From a virus, in the IMG/VR virus record IMGVR_UViG_3300044644_001125, positions 147,623 to 211,622 of that record: a stretch of 64,000 nucleotides of DNA. One strand, written 5' to 3'. Both the position numbers and the translations under genes were made by a program. Below are positions 7,719 through 14,819 of the stretch, in pieces. How positions within the stretch are numbered: position 1 is the stretch's first letter; each line of letters opens with the position of its first letter. The notes below the pieces were generated by a model. The model saw only the letters and a list, made by a program, of their open reading frames with translations. It made no database searches and was not told the origin of the DNA.

Positions 7719-9197
7719 CTATTTCTTACTAGGCTTTTTGTTCAACTTCTTTTCGAGTTTCTTGGCTTCCTTCGCTATTCGTTTTTCTTCTTTAACTATA
7801 GCAGTCCAATCATTTTCCCACATAACAACCAAGTTGTATCCAAAATCAATTATCTCTTGGTCCATTCTACAAGAATGTTCGTACAATTCACCAAATGTTT
7901 TTCCATGTTTTATACTAAAAGATGATGGATCAAATACTGATGGGTTTCCATGATAATAATCGCCGTGAAATTGATATATTGTATTCGTTTCAATGCAATA
8001 CCCATCAACTGGTCTTGTTCGTTTCTCCGGTAATCTAAATTCTCTAACCAGTTCAAGTCCTAAACTATCCAACCATGCGTTAGCAGGTTTAGAACCATTA
8101 ACACAACTATTCTTTACCTTTGGATTTTCTTTCTCGCATTCAGGGCATCCATACTTGTAGTGTTTACCAACTAGTATAGAAAAATCACCATGCACTGGGC
8201 AGGTAACTATAATAGGTACATTTTTAATATCACCACATAGTTCCACCTTCGAATAATCATATTTGAAATCATGAATCAAATTTAACTTTTCCACCAATTC
8301 TGGAACCTTTAAACTAACACGCTCACCCATCTCACGTCTGCTACAGGTATTACAACCCCAGCCGGTTAGATGTGATCTCGGGGATATTTCAAAATCACCA
8401 TGCTCTTTGCAGGTAACAATTATTGTCGTTCCACGCGATTTTACATATACAGTTTTATCATATTCGTACCGGAAATCATGTTTCTCATTCGCCTTGGCTA
8501 CATATTCCTCAGTTGTTGTACGTCTATGTGGTCTTTCAACACCTTTAGTTTGTTCAGATATTGAATCTTTACCACATTTCGCACATCCATAGTAGGTGTG
8601 AGCATGTGCGGTTTGTGTGAATATCCCATGTTTTTCACATTCGATATTTATTTTCGTAGTACTATCGACATAATAGCTTTCAATATCTGGGTATGTATAC
8701 TTTCCTTCGTGCTTTTCTTCGAATCTAACAAGCATTTCATCTAATGGTACTTTGCGACGTTCACTGCATTTCTCGCCTTTGCATTTTCCACACCCATGTT
8801 TATTAATATGGTCTGAAGGTTTTTGTAAAAAAGGCCCATGAACTAAGCAGTGTATCTCCACCTTCTTGTGCATGTGTTCATATTTCACCTGCGAGTAGTC
8901 AAATTTAGGATTTTCTATATTATCATGTGCTTCATTGAACTTTTCAATGACGTCTTCTTGGGACATTCTACTGTTTTTACTATGCGCATCATTAGCACAC
9001 TGCTTGCACCCATACATAGAGCGAACATGATCATACAATCTCTGTTCAAATAAACCATGAACTGGGCAATGTATCAATACCAGGCTATCTTTCCCAATAT
9101 ATTCGACACTTGAGTAATCGAATTTTCCATTGAACTTATTAGTTGCTTCTGCTATCATTCTTGCGGCGTAAGATTCGCCTCTGCTAAATACTGTCAT
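7719..9197 (-). CDS. large zinc-repeat protein with Vsr-like C-terminal nuclease domain (putative homing endonuclease)
   Basis: 492 residues. The N-terminal two-thirds is a series of about five repeats of the form YDYS.V.Y...V.I.C..HG.F...P..H..GC..C, each with Cys/His sets able to bind zinc and perhaps DNA. After residue 390 comes a compact domain with RPVDGYC, YQFHGDYYHGNP and LVVMWENDW, which resembles the Vsr/EDxHD endonuclease fold. Such proteins behave as free-standing homing endonucleases in large phages. GAGGAG precedes ATG 9197. A late-type motif lies upstream at 9262-9269. Confidence 0.75.
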   Translation of the reverse strand: MTVFSRGESYAARMIAEATNKFNGKFDYSSVEYIGKDSLVLIHCPVHGLFEQRLYDHVRSMYGCKQCANDAHSKNSRMSQEDVIEKFNEAHDNIENPKFDYSQVKYEHMHKKVEIHCLVHGPFLQKPSDHINKHGCGKCKGEKCSERRKVPLDEMLVRFEEKHEGKYTYPDIESYYVDSTTKINIECEKHGIFTQTAHAHTYYGCAKCGKDSISEQTKGVERPHRRTTTEEYVAKANEKHDFRYEYDKTVYVKSRGTTIIVTCKEHGDFEISPRSHLTGWGCNTCSRREMGERVSLKVPELVEKLNLIHDFKYDYSKVELCGDIKNVPIIVTCPVHGDFSILVGKHYKYGCPECEKENPKVKNSCVNGSKPANAWLDSLGLELVREFRLPEKRTRPVDGYCIETNTIYQFHGDYYHGNPSVFDPSSFSIKHGKTFGELYEHSCRMDQEIIDFGYNLVVMWENDWTAIVKEEKRIAKEAKKLEKKLNKKPSKK

Positions 9198-9261
9198 ATT
9201 GATGTCTCCTCTATAGACGTTGATTAGTAGTTCAAGATATTTCCCGATATCTTTTACTATG

Positions 9262-9269
9262 AGTATTTA
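9262..9269 (-). promoter_or_regulatory. late-promoter-like motif (TAAATACT)
   Basis: ATAAATACT on the minus strand about 65 bases upstream of the endonuclease start. Confidence 0.5.
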
Positions 9270-9303
9270 TCTTTTTGAATCTAAAAGATAATGAAACCCA
9301 AGG

Positions 9304-9330
9304 AACCCGACTTAGATCGGGTTTCTTTTT
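9304..9330 (+). terminator. intrinsic terminator hairpin
   Basis: The stem AACCCGA/TCGGGTT is followed by TCTTTTT. It is sandwiched between two perfect copies of the 12-base word CTAAAAGATAAT (9281-9292 and 9333-9344). Confidence 0.75.
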
Positions 9331-9351
9331 GTCTAAAAGATAATGCCTTAA

Positions 9352-9498
9352 GGCTCGCACCTAGCGGTGCTCGCACCTCACAAATCCACCCACAATAGCT
9401 CCTCACAATATCCACCGTATACTTACATTGGCTCGCACCTAGCGGTGCTCGCGACCTCACAAATCCACCCACAATAGCTCGTCGCTAACGCTCCTCGC
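9352..9498. repeat. palindrome cluster with 45-50 base direct repeats
   Basis: Palindromes lie at 9352-9374 and 9430-9452, with a diverged one at 9477-9498. The first two are each followed by ACCTCACAAATCCACCC and ACAATAGCTC, so the repeat unit extends beyond the palindrome. The 9198-9609 gap holds these repeats, the terminator above and a C-rich, T-poor stretch to 9600 in which I see no gene. Confidence 0.82.
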
Positions 9499-9609
9499 AT
9501 CACTAAAATAAAATCCAACCTATCGGCACTCGCATCACTAAAATACAAACCAGCAACCTCACAAATCTAACCCACATCAAACCAACACCAAAAATACAAA
9601 CAAATCCAC

Positions 9610-9638
9610 TTGACATTCAACAAATCTCTAAGTACAAT
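9610..9638 (+). promoter_or_regulatory. sigma-70-like promoter of the DUF1566 array
   Basis: TTGACA, 17 bases, TACAAT, 29 bases before the first array gene. I see no other promoter inside the array, so it may transcribe all 17 genes as one 4-kb message. Confidence 0.8.
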
Positions 9639-9666
9639 ACGTAAAAAATACATTATAGGAACAAGC

Positions 9667-9939
9667 ATGGCAATTGAAATAGCACCTGAAGAATACTGGA
9701 AAAAACTCGAATTTAATGATGCTAGGTTATATTTGTTTTCGTTGGTAATAGATAATCATGCAAATTGGCGATTTCCCACACAAGATGAATGGCTTCACGA
9801 GATATACGACTTTACATCAGAATATAAGCAATTCTTTTCTGATTTTTGGCTACTAGAAGACTTGGCTTGCGTTACACCAGACAAATTAAATGAGTGGAAA
9901 GATCCGCTGTTTATAACCATACCAGTAAGAGACTTATAA
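9667..9939 (+). CDS. DUF1566 array gene 1 (long type)
   Basis: 90 residues: MAIEIAPEEYWKK, ARLYLFSLVIDNHANWRFPT and a C-terminal ITIPVRDL. Start 9667 is taken over the upstream ATG at 9610 because that one lies in the promoter and 9667 has AGGAA before it. It ends TAATG, overlapping gene 2 by one base. The middle is Phe/Trp-rich. Confidence 0.78.
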   Translation: MAIEIAPEEYWKKLEFNDARLYLFSLVIDNHANWRFPTQDEWLHEIYDFTSEYKQFFSDFWLLEDLACVTPDKLNEWKDPLFITIPVRDL

Positions 9940-10211
9940 TGGCAAGACTAGACATAAAATTTGAACTCGCACCAGAGAAATACTGGAATTGTATGACGCA
10001 TGAGGAAATCCGACTCTACTTGTTCTCATTGAATATTGATGGTACAACAGACTGGCGAGTACCCACTAACTACGAAATTCTACAATTAAAAGGCATATGT
10101 TGGCAATCCGGTGAACTTGTTTGGTATAATGAAGCTGTTCTATATTTTAACAACCATCCAAGTAACGTCAGTGCATACTACAAGTTAATTCCAGTGAGAG
10201 ATAAAAGATGA
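9939..10211 (+). CDS. DUF1566 array gene 2 (long type)
   Basis: 90 residues from MARLDIKFELAPEKYW. It has IRLYLFSLNIDGTTDWRVPT and ends LIPVRDKR. The junction with gene 3 lacks two bases (CT) of the usual GATCTAAAAG, so the stop falls four bases early, yet the ATGA coupling to gene 3 is kept. Confidence 0.78.
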   Translation: MARLDIKFELAPEKYWNCMTHEEIRLYLFSLNIDGTTDWRVPTNYEILQLKGICWQSGELVWYNEAVLYFNNHPSNVSAYYKLIPVRDKR

Positions 10212-10519
10212 TTGAAATAGCACCCAAAGAATATGAAATCCGATCAAGCTGGGACGATGCCCGTTTGTATTGTTTTGCTCTTCGCATAGATGGTAAAACT
10301 GGTTGGAGGTTGCCAACTGTTAAGGAGTTGAATAGTATCTGGGCTATGCCCGGCTGCGATTTTGCTAGATGGTATTACTGGTCATCTGAAGAAGGTGACA
10401 TTGGGTATGCTATTGATGTAGATTTTAATCGACAAGGTATAGATTATAAGTCATCGCCTGAGAATAAGGGATATGATGATAACTTAGTTAGACCAGTAAG
10501 AGATCTAAAAGATGATTGA
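10208..10519 (+). CDS. DUF1566 array gene 3 (long type)
   Basis: 103 residues, the longest copy. MIEIAPKEYEIR, ARLYCFALRIDGKTGWRLPT, a middle with ARWYYWSSEEGDIG as in full-length Lcl_C domains, and VRPVRDLKDD. Probably closest to the ancestral form. Confidence 0.82.
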   Translation: MIEIAPKEYEIRSSWDDARLYCFALRIDGKTGWRLPTVKELNSIWAMPGCDFARWYYWSSEEGDIGYAIDVDFNRQGIDYKSSPENKGYDDNLVRPVRDLKDD

Positions 10520-10718
10520 GATAGGTGAAACAACAGATGCAAGATTGACCTACGCAGAAGCAGTGATGTATTGTTTTTGTTTAGGTGATGGTTGGAGATT
10601 GCCGACACGTCACGAATATTTCAATACAGACGAGGCAATGGCGTTTTCATGGTATAACGGTAAACAAAGCACGAGTCTGCGGCCAGTTACTCCAGTACGA
10701 GATCTAAAAGATGATTGA
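10512..10718 (+). CDS. DUF1566 array gene 4 (short type)
   Basis: 68 residues. The short type begins MIEIGETT and has VMYCFCLGDGWRLPT, lacking the IDGKTG segment of long copies. The middle is DEAMAFSWYNGKQST and the end is TPVRDLKDD. Eight-base overlaps on both sides. Confidence 0.78.
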   Translation: MIEIGETTDARLTYAEAVMYCFCLGDGWRLPTRHEYFNTDEAMAFSWYNGKQSTSLRPVTPVRDLKDD

Positions 10719-10935
10719 AACAGAAATTGAAGTAGGTAAACCTGCAAAACCCATGACATATGATGAAGCGGTATTCTATTGTTTTTGTTTAGGTGATGGT
10801 TGGAGATTGCCAACTGGCGAAGAATATATGCGTTTAAATCTGCAAATGTGTTGGTGGGAAGGTCAACGTTCATTAGGTGAAAGTTCATTAGGTGAATGGT
10901 TAGTTGTTCCAGTGCGAGATCTAAAAGATGATTGA
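10711..10935 (+). CDS. DUF1566 array gene 5 (short type)
   Basis: 74 residues with VFYCFCLGDGWRLPT. The middle holds a short internal duplication (SLGE-SSLGE) from a 15-base tandem repeat at about 10869-10898, direct evidence of recent slippage in the variable part. Confidence 0.78.
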   Translation: MIETEIEVGKPAKPMTYDEAVFYCFCLGDGWRLPTGEEYMRLNLQMCWWEGQRSLGESSLGEWLVVPVRDLKDD

Positions 10936-11143
10936 AACCAAATTTGAAATAGGTGTAAGATCAACAACAAAGATGACCTATGACGACGCAGTGATGTATT
11001 GTTTCTGTTTGGGTGATGGCTGGAGATTACCTACTATTGAAGAATTCGACGGCAATGTAAACTTCGTTTGGAACTTTAATGACCAAACTAACCGTAATAA
11101 CCGTTGGCATGTAATCCCAGTACGAGACTTACAAGATGATTGA
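10928..11143 (+). CDS. DUF1566 array gene 6 (short type)
   Basis: 71 residues, MIETKFEIGVRS, VMYCFCLGDGWRLPT, an Asn/Trp-rich middle (FVWNFNDQTNRNNRW) and IPVRDLQDD. The end has Q for K in the shared tail. Confidence 0.78.
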   Translation: MIETKFEIGVRSTTKMTYDDAVMYCFCLGDGWRLPTIEEFDGNVNFVWNFNDQTNRNNRWHVIPVRDLQDD

Positions 11144-11393
11144 AATAGCACCTGAAGAATATTGGGTTGAATGTACGTGGCAAGAAATCAAACTGTACTT
11201 GTTTGTATTGACTATTGATGGTAAGCAGGATTGGAGATTACCAACCGAAGAGGAACAAGAGGATTGGTTTGTTAGCATACCGAATATCAAGGCTGAACGA
11301 TGGACAATTACGGATACTTTGGATGAAGAATGGTATTCTCGAGTTGGATCCAAGTTTTTGTTAATCCCAGTACGAGATCTAAAAGATGATTGA
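11136..11393 (+). CDS. DUF1566 array gene 7 (long type)
   Basis: 85 residues, MIEIAPEEYWVEC, IKLYLFVLTIDGKQDWRLPT, an acidic middle and LIPVRDLKDD. Overlaps both neighbours by eight bases. Confidence 0.78.
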   Translation: MIEIAPEEYWVECTWQEIKLYLFVLTIDGKQDWRLPTEEEQEDWFVSIPNIKAERWTITDTLDEEWYSRVGSKFLLIPVRDLKDD

Positions 11394-11646
11394 GATAGCA
11401 CCGGAAGAGTATTGGAAAAAATCGACCATCCACAATATCGATTTGTACTTGTTTGTTTTGACGATTGATGGTAAGATTGGCTGGAGATTGCCTACCAGCG
11501 ACGAATGGATTTATTACGTGTATGATGCAAGTGACCCAAACCATTGGATGGGTAATTATTGGTTTTCAGATGAACTTGGTTATATTGAGGATCAGGGAGA
11601 ACCTGAACTTGATATTATACCAGTAAGAGATCTAAAAGATGATTGA
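11386..11646 (+). CDS. DUF1566 array gene 8 (long type)
   Basis: 86 residues, MIEIAPEEYWKKS, IDLYLFVLTIDGKIGWRLPT, with NHWMGNYWFSDELGY in the middle, the YW.S motif typical of Lcl_C. Ends IIPVRDLKDD. Confidence 0.8.
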   Translation: MIEIAPEEYWKKSTIHNIDLYLFVLTIDGKIGWRLPTSDEWIYYVYDASDPNHWMGNYWFSDELGYIEDQGEPELDIIPVRDLKDD

Positions 11647-11851
11647 GATAGGTGAAACTACAAATTCAAGAATGACCTACGCCGATGCCGTATTTTACTG
11701 TTTTTGTCTAGGTGGCGACTGGAGATTACCAACTGAAGGGGAATCCGCGCGTTATATACCAGGTCACATTGGTTGGTTAAAAGACGACTTCCTGCGCCAT
11801 GGTGTTAGTCTTTGGCCCGTAACTCCAGTGCGAGATCTAAAAGATGATTGA
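11639..11851 (+). CDS. DUF1566 array gene 9 (short type)
   Basis: 70 residues. The N-terminus MIEIGETTNSRMTYADAV is nearly the same as gene 4, and the end WPVTPVRDLKDD also matches, but the middle differs (IPGHIGWLKDDFLRHG). Confidence 0.78.
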   Translation: MIEIGETTNSRMTYADAVFYCFCLGGDWRLPTEGESARYIPGHIGWLKDDFLRHGVSLWPVTPVRDLKDD

Positions 11852-12095
11852 ACCCAAACTCGAAGTAGCACCTGAAGAGTACTGGATAGAAACCGAGGTG
11901 ACTAATCTTATATTTTATCTTATGTTATTGGACATTGATGGTAACCGGGATTGGCGGGTCCCAACACTTGACGAAACTCGAGTTGTAAGAGTTCATGGCA
12001 TTCGTGGGATGTGGAATTCTAATGATACGGTTGATAACATTTCCCACAAAATTAAATATTGGTTAATCCCAGTACGAGATCTAAAAGATGATTGA
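11844..12095 (+). CDS. DUF1566 array gene 10 (long type, divergent core)
   Basis: 83 residues, MIEPKLEVAPEEYW, a changed core (LIFYLMLLDIDGNRDWRVPT) without the usual Cys, and LIPVRDLKDD. Confidence 0.76.
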   Translation: MIEPKLEVAPEEYWIETEVTNLIFYLMLLDIDGNRDWRVPTLDETRVVRVHGIRGMWNSNDTVDNISHKIKYWLIPVRDLKDD

Positions 12096-12327
12096 AGTAG
12101 CACAGAAAAACCAATGGCTCTCAGTTAGTCAAGCCGATGCTAAACTTCGGATGTTTGTTCTGGGTGATGGTTGGAGGTTTCCGACCTTCGTGGAAACCCA
12201 CAGTCTGCAATTTCCAATGATGGTTTCACCAGTTTGGAATACAGATACTATTAATAACCCTGAGTTAGATAAGCATCATGATGTTCGACGGGTGTTTATC
12301 CCAGTACGAGATCTAAAAGATGATTGA
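12088..12327 (+). CDS. DUF1566 array gene 11 (third type, recent duplicate)
   Basis: 79 residues, MIEVAQKNQWLSV, AKLRMFVLGDGWRFPT. It is clearly a tandem duplicate of gene 12 (shared LQFP.M, INNPELDK and IPVRDLKDD), with changes concentrated in the middle. Confidence 0.78.
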   Translation: MIEVAQKNQWLSVSQADAKLRMFVLGDGWRFPTFVETHSLQFPMMVSPVWNTDTINNPELDKHHDVRRVFIPVRDLKDD

Positions 12328-12559
12328 AGTAGCACAGAAAAAGCAATGGATTCCCCTTGTACGAGACGATGTTAAACTTCGTGTGTTTTTACTAGGTGAT
12401 GGGTGGAGATTACCAACCTTTGACGAAACTCGACTGCTGCAATTTCCAACGATGACCACACCTTACTGGTATGCGGATATCATTAATAATCCAGAGTTAG
12501 ATAAGGGTCGTAGCAATCGTCGATTACTTATCCCAGTACGAGATCTAAAAGATGATTGA
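12320..12559 (+). CDS. DUF1566 array gene 12 (third type, recent duplicate)
   Basis: 79 residues, MIEVAQKKQWIPL, VKLRVFLLGDGWRLPT. Same length as gene 11 with no indels; substitutions cluster at TMTTPYWYADI and GRSNRRLL. Confidence 0.78.
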   Translation: MIEVAQKKQWIPLVRDDVKLRVFLLGDGWRLPTFDETRLLQFPTMTTPYWYADIINNPELDKGRSNRRLLIPVRDLKDD

Positions 12560-12785
12560 AATAGCACCTGTTGAATATCACAAAAAATTAACGTATACGG
12601 ATGCCAAGTTATATTGTTTTTCTTTGAATATAGATGGTAAGGTTGGTTGGAGATTACCAACACAGAAAGAATTTTTCAATAACCGAAACATATATGGTTG
12701 GTATGCTGATGGTGTAGGTGAACGAAGTGATCGATTAACTAATCTTGGAACTATTATCCCAGTACGAGATCTAAAAGATGATTGA
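12552..12785 (+). CDS. DUF1566 array gene 13 (long type)
   Basis: 77 residues, MIEIAPVEYHKK, AKLYCFSLNIDGKVGWRLPT, a short middle (NIYGWYADGVGERSD) and IIPVRDLKDD. The core is nearly identical to the minus-strand copies at 3558 and 3791. Confidence 0.79.
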   Translation: MIEIAPVEYHKKLTYTDAKLYCFSLNIDGKVGWRLPTQKEFFNNRNIYGWYADGVGERSDRLTNLGTIIPVRDLKDD

Positions 12786-12987
12786 AATAGGTCCTAGAAC
12801 AAATACTCCATTATCCAAAGAGGATGCGGAATTTTACTGTTTTTGCCTTGGTGACGGTTGGCGATTAGCAACAGCGGATGAGTTTTACTCGATGCTTGGT
12901 AGTATTATTGGTTGTTACGATTCTTTTAGTGACCCAAATACCGTAAAATTATTCTTCACACCAGTACGAGATCTAAAAGATGATTGA
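12778..12987 (+). CDS. DUF1566 array gene 14 (short type)
   Basis: 69 residues, MIEIGPRTNTPL, AEFYCFCLGDGWRLAT (LPT changed to LAT), middle SIIGCYDSFSDPNTV, end FTPVRDLKDD. Confidence 0.77.
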   Translation: MIEIGPRTNTPLSKEDAEFYCFCLGDGWRLATADEFYSMLGSIIGCYDSFSDPNTVKLFFTPVRDLKDD

Positions 12988-13189
12988 GATAGGTGAACAA
13001 TCAGAATTTAAAATGACCTACGACGAAGCAGTTATGTATTGTTTTTGTTTAGGTGATGGTTGGCGATTACCAAGTCAAGAAGAATACCACAAATACATCC
13101 CACCCTATTTTGGTGTAACTTGGTATCAAGAACATGGTTTGTGGTTTAATTTACCAGTAATCCCAGTGCGAGATATAATCGATGATTGA
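12980..13189 (+). CDS. DUF1566 array gene 15 (short type)
   Basis: 69 residues, MIEIGEQSEFKMTYDEAV, MYCFCLGDGWRLPS, an aromatic middle (YFGVTWYQEHGLWFN) and a variant tail VRDIIDD that still preserves ATGATTGA. Confidence 0.77.
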   Translation: MIEIGEQSEFKMTYDEAVMYCFCLGDGWRLPSQEEYHKYIPPYFGVTWYQEHGLWFNLPVIPVRDIIDD

Positions 13190-13418
13190 GCAAGCACCCA
13201 AAGAATACGAAAAAGAGTTGACGTGGAATGCAGCAATCTTCTACTGTTTCTCACTTAATATTGAAGGTGATGTTGGTTGGAGATTACCGACTTATGAAGA
13301 AATACGTACTATCGTTGGTTACACGAATACGTGGAAATATTGGTACGGTGAAGTCAGAGATGACAGTGAGACTAAAAGATATCGAGTAATCCCAGTGCGA
13401 GATCTAAAAGATGATTGA
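13182..13418 (+). CDS. DUF1566 array gene 16 (long type)
   Basis: 78 residues, MIEQAPKEYEKE, AIFYCFSLNIEGDVGWRLPT, middle NTWKYWYGEVRDDSE, end VIPVRDLKDD. Confidence 0.78.
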   Translation: MIEQAPKEYEKELTWNAAIFYCFSLNIEGDVGWRLPTYEEIRTIVGYTNTWKYWYGEVRDDSETKRYRVIPVRDLKDD

Positions 13419-13626
13419 AATCGGAAAAGCATCAGAATTTGGCATAAGTTATGACGAGGCAGTTTTGTATTGTTTTTGTTTGGGTGATGGTTGGAGGTTA
13501 CCAACACAAGCGGAATACTACGCTAATCAGGAATCAGTTGGTGCATGCTGGTATCAAGGCGACCCGGCAAGCCATTTGGGTAAACTGTGGCCAGTAGTCC
13601 CAGTGCGAGATATAAAAGCGGATTGA
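13411..13626 (+). CDS. DUF1566 array gene 17 (short type, terminal copy)
   Basis: 71 residues, MIEIGKASEFGISYDEAV, LYCFCLGDGWRLPT, middle GACWYQGDPASHLG, end VPVRDIKAD. GATGAT has become GCGGAT before the stop, so there is no overlapping start and the chain ends here. Confidence 0.78.
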   Translation: MIEIGKASEFGISYDEAVLYCFCLGDGWRLPTQAEYYANQESVGACWYQGDPASHLGKLWPVVPVRDIKAD

Positions 13627-13644
13627 ATCAATCGCGAGTGTCAC

Positions 13645-13652
13645 CTAAATAT
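13645..13652 (+). promoter_or_regulatory. late-promoter-like motif (CTAAATAT)
   Basis: Lies 5 bases before the small membrane-protein gene, too close for a standard leader; it may be chance or give a near-leaderless message. Confidence 0.3.
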
Positions 13653-13656
13653 CGGT

Positions 13657-13827
13657 ATGAAATTCTTAATTTACGTCGCACTCACTTACGGTTTAGCATG
13701 GATATTAACCACGGTTATTGATCAAATCCAGCACTACAACATTCCTACCAAACACTGGTATGAGTTTGGTTACCTATTATCTATTATTGTATTCACACAC
13801 ATAATTGCTTACTTTGTACGAAAATGA
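13657..13827 (+). CDS. small two-helix membrane protein
   Basis: 56 residues from MKFLIYVALTYGLAWI. Two hydrophobic segments (about residues 3-19 and 40-53) flank a polar middle (QHYNIPTKHWYEF). Its stop overlaps the start of the phosphoesterase (ATGA). Function unknown. Confidence 0.6.
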   Translation: MKFLIYVALTYGLAWILTTVIDQIQHYNIPTKHWYEFGYLLSIIVFTHIIAYFVRK

Positions 13828-14609
13828 CTAGAATATACTACGCATCAGATTTACATTTAGAACATCGCCAATTGGATTACGGGATTATACATCCGATTCC
13901 AAATAGCATTTTAGTATTAGCTGGTGATATTGTTCCTACTGCGAGTCTAATATTCCAACAGAATCACCCAGATCCTACTAGTACTGATTTTGTTGACTTT
14001 TTTGAGATTATTTCGTTTAAGTACAAACATGTCATTTATGTTGCTGGGAATCATTCATTATATGGATCCCAATATAACAGCATTGGTAACTTAAAACGCG
14101 CATTGGCTGAGTATACCAATATCCATGTTTTAGATTGCGAATCGATTACCTTAGAAGGTATTGATTTTTACGGTGGTACGTGCTGGACTGACTTCAACCG
14201 AGAAGATCCACAAACCATGATGTTAGCACCAAGAACGTTAATGGACTTTCGTGTTATTAAAGAAGGCACTGGTAAGTTCTTACCTAGCACTGCGTTAGAA
14301 TTACACAAACAATACTTGGTTGGATTAGACAAGTTCTTAAATACTACTAAGAACAAGACAGTTGTTGTGAGTCATCATTCTCCATCACATGCGACTATTA
14401 ATCCAATCTACAAAGACCAATACCACATGAATGGATTGTTCTCGTCGGATTTGACCGAATACATGGAAGGGATTGATTATTTCATCTATGGTCACATGCA
14501 TTCAGGCTTAGACGTGGTACATGGTGACTGCCACGTTATTACAAACCCTCGTGGGTATCCTCACGAACCAAGTCACCGCAATTTTCAAATGAGGTATTTT
14601 GACTTATGA
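13824..14609 (+). CDS. calcineurin-like metallophosphoesterase
   Basis: 261 residues. Metal-binding motifs in order: SDLHLEH (8-14), LAGDIV (32-37), VAGNHSLYG (about 71-79), SHHSPSH and GHMHSG. This is the full two-metal phosphoesterase set. The substrate could be a nucleotide, nucleic acid or protein phosphate. Overlaps its neighbours by four bases on each side. Confidence 0.88.
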   Translation: MTRIYYASDLHLEHRQLDYGIIHPIPNSILVLAGDIVPTASLIFQQNHPDPTSTDFVDFFEIISFKYKHVIYVAGNHSLYGSQYNSIGNLKRALAEYTNIHVLDCESITLEGIDFYGGTCWTDFNREDPQTMMLAPRTLMDFRVIKEGTGKFLPSTALELHKQYLVGLDKFLNTTKNKTVVVSHHSPSHATINPIYKDQYHMNGLFSSDLTEYMEGIDYFIYGHMHSGLDVVHGDCHVITNPRGYPHEPSHRNFQMRYFDL

Positions 14610-14788
14610 CCATGCATTATACAAAACATCGTGATGTTAAGAAATCGTCATTAATAGATGGCTATGGTTCTGTATCTGGAATGGAAGGGCCATTCAGAGA
14701 TAAACAAGATAAGGTTGTTTACTACGACCCATTGCAAGGTAAGTACCTTTCTGCTAAGGAAGTTTTTAAGTACTCTGCAGTTCACTAA
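14606..14788 (+). CDS. small protein of unknown function
   Basis: 60 residues, hydrophilic, with GYGSVSGMEGPFRDKQDKVV. Not recognised. Coupled to the phosphoesterase by an ATGA overlap and followed by a terminator. Confidence 0.6.
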   Translation: MTMHYTKHRDVKKSSLIDGYGSVSGMEGPFRDKQDKVVYYDPLQGKYLSAKEVFKYSAVH

Positions 14789-14793
14789 AAGAT

Positions 14794-14819
14794 AAGGCAC
14801 CGACATAGGTGCCTTTTTT
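14794..14819. terminator. intrinsic terminator between convergent genes
   Basis: Stem AGGCACC/GGTGCCT followed by TTTTT. An 11-of-12 match to CTAAAAGATAAT forms its upstream edge (14784-14795). Confidence 0.85.

Larger units (their letters stand above)
9667..13626 (+). other. tandem array of 17 DUF1566 mini-genes
   Basis: Seventeen consecutive genes of 68-103 codons share N- and C-terminal sequence and differ in the middle. From gene 4 on, each joins the next through GATCTAAAAGATGATTGA or a close variant, in which ATGATTGA is both the end of one gene (GAT GAT TGA) and the start of the next (ATG ATT GA). The junction also contains a GAG placed as a weak ribosome-binding site. The last gene ends GCGGATTGA, which destroys the next ATG and closes the chain. 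No reverse transcriptase or recombinase gene is adjacent. Confidence 0.9.

Noticed and set aside
9281-9472. 63-codon minus-strand frame with RAPLGASQCK
   Set aside because: Also a translation of the palindromic repeat; no start signal.
9667-13626. Diversity-generating retroelement
   Set aside because: No reverse transcriptase, template repeat or adenine-specific variation was found in the window; the array may still be diversified by another route.
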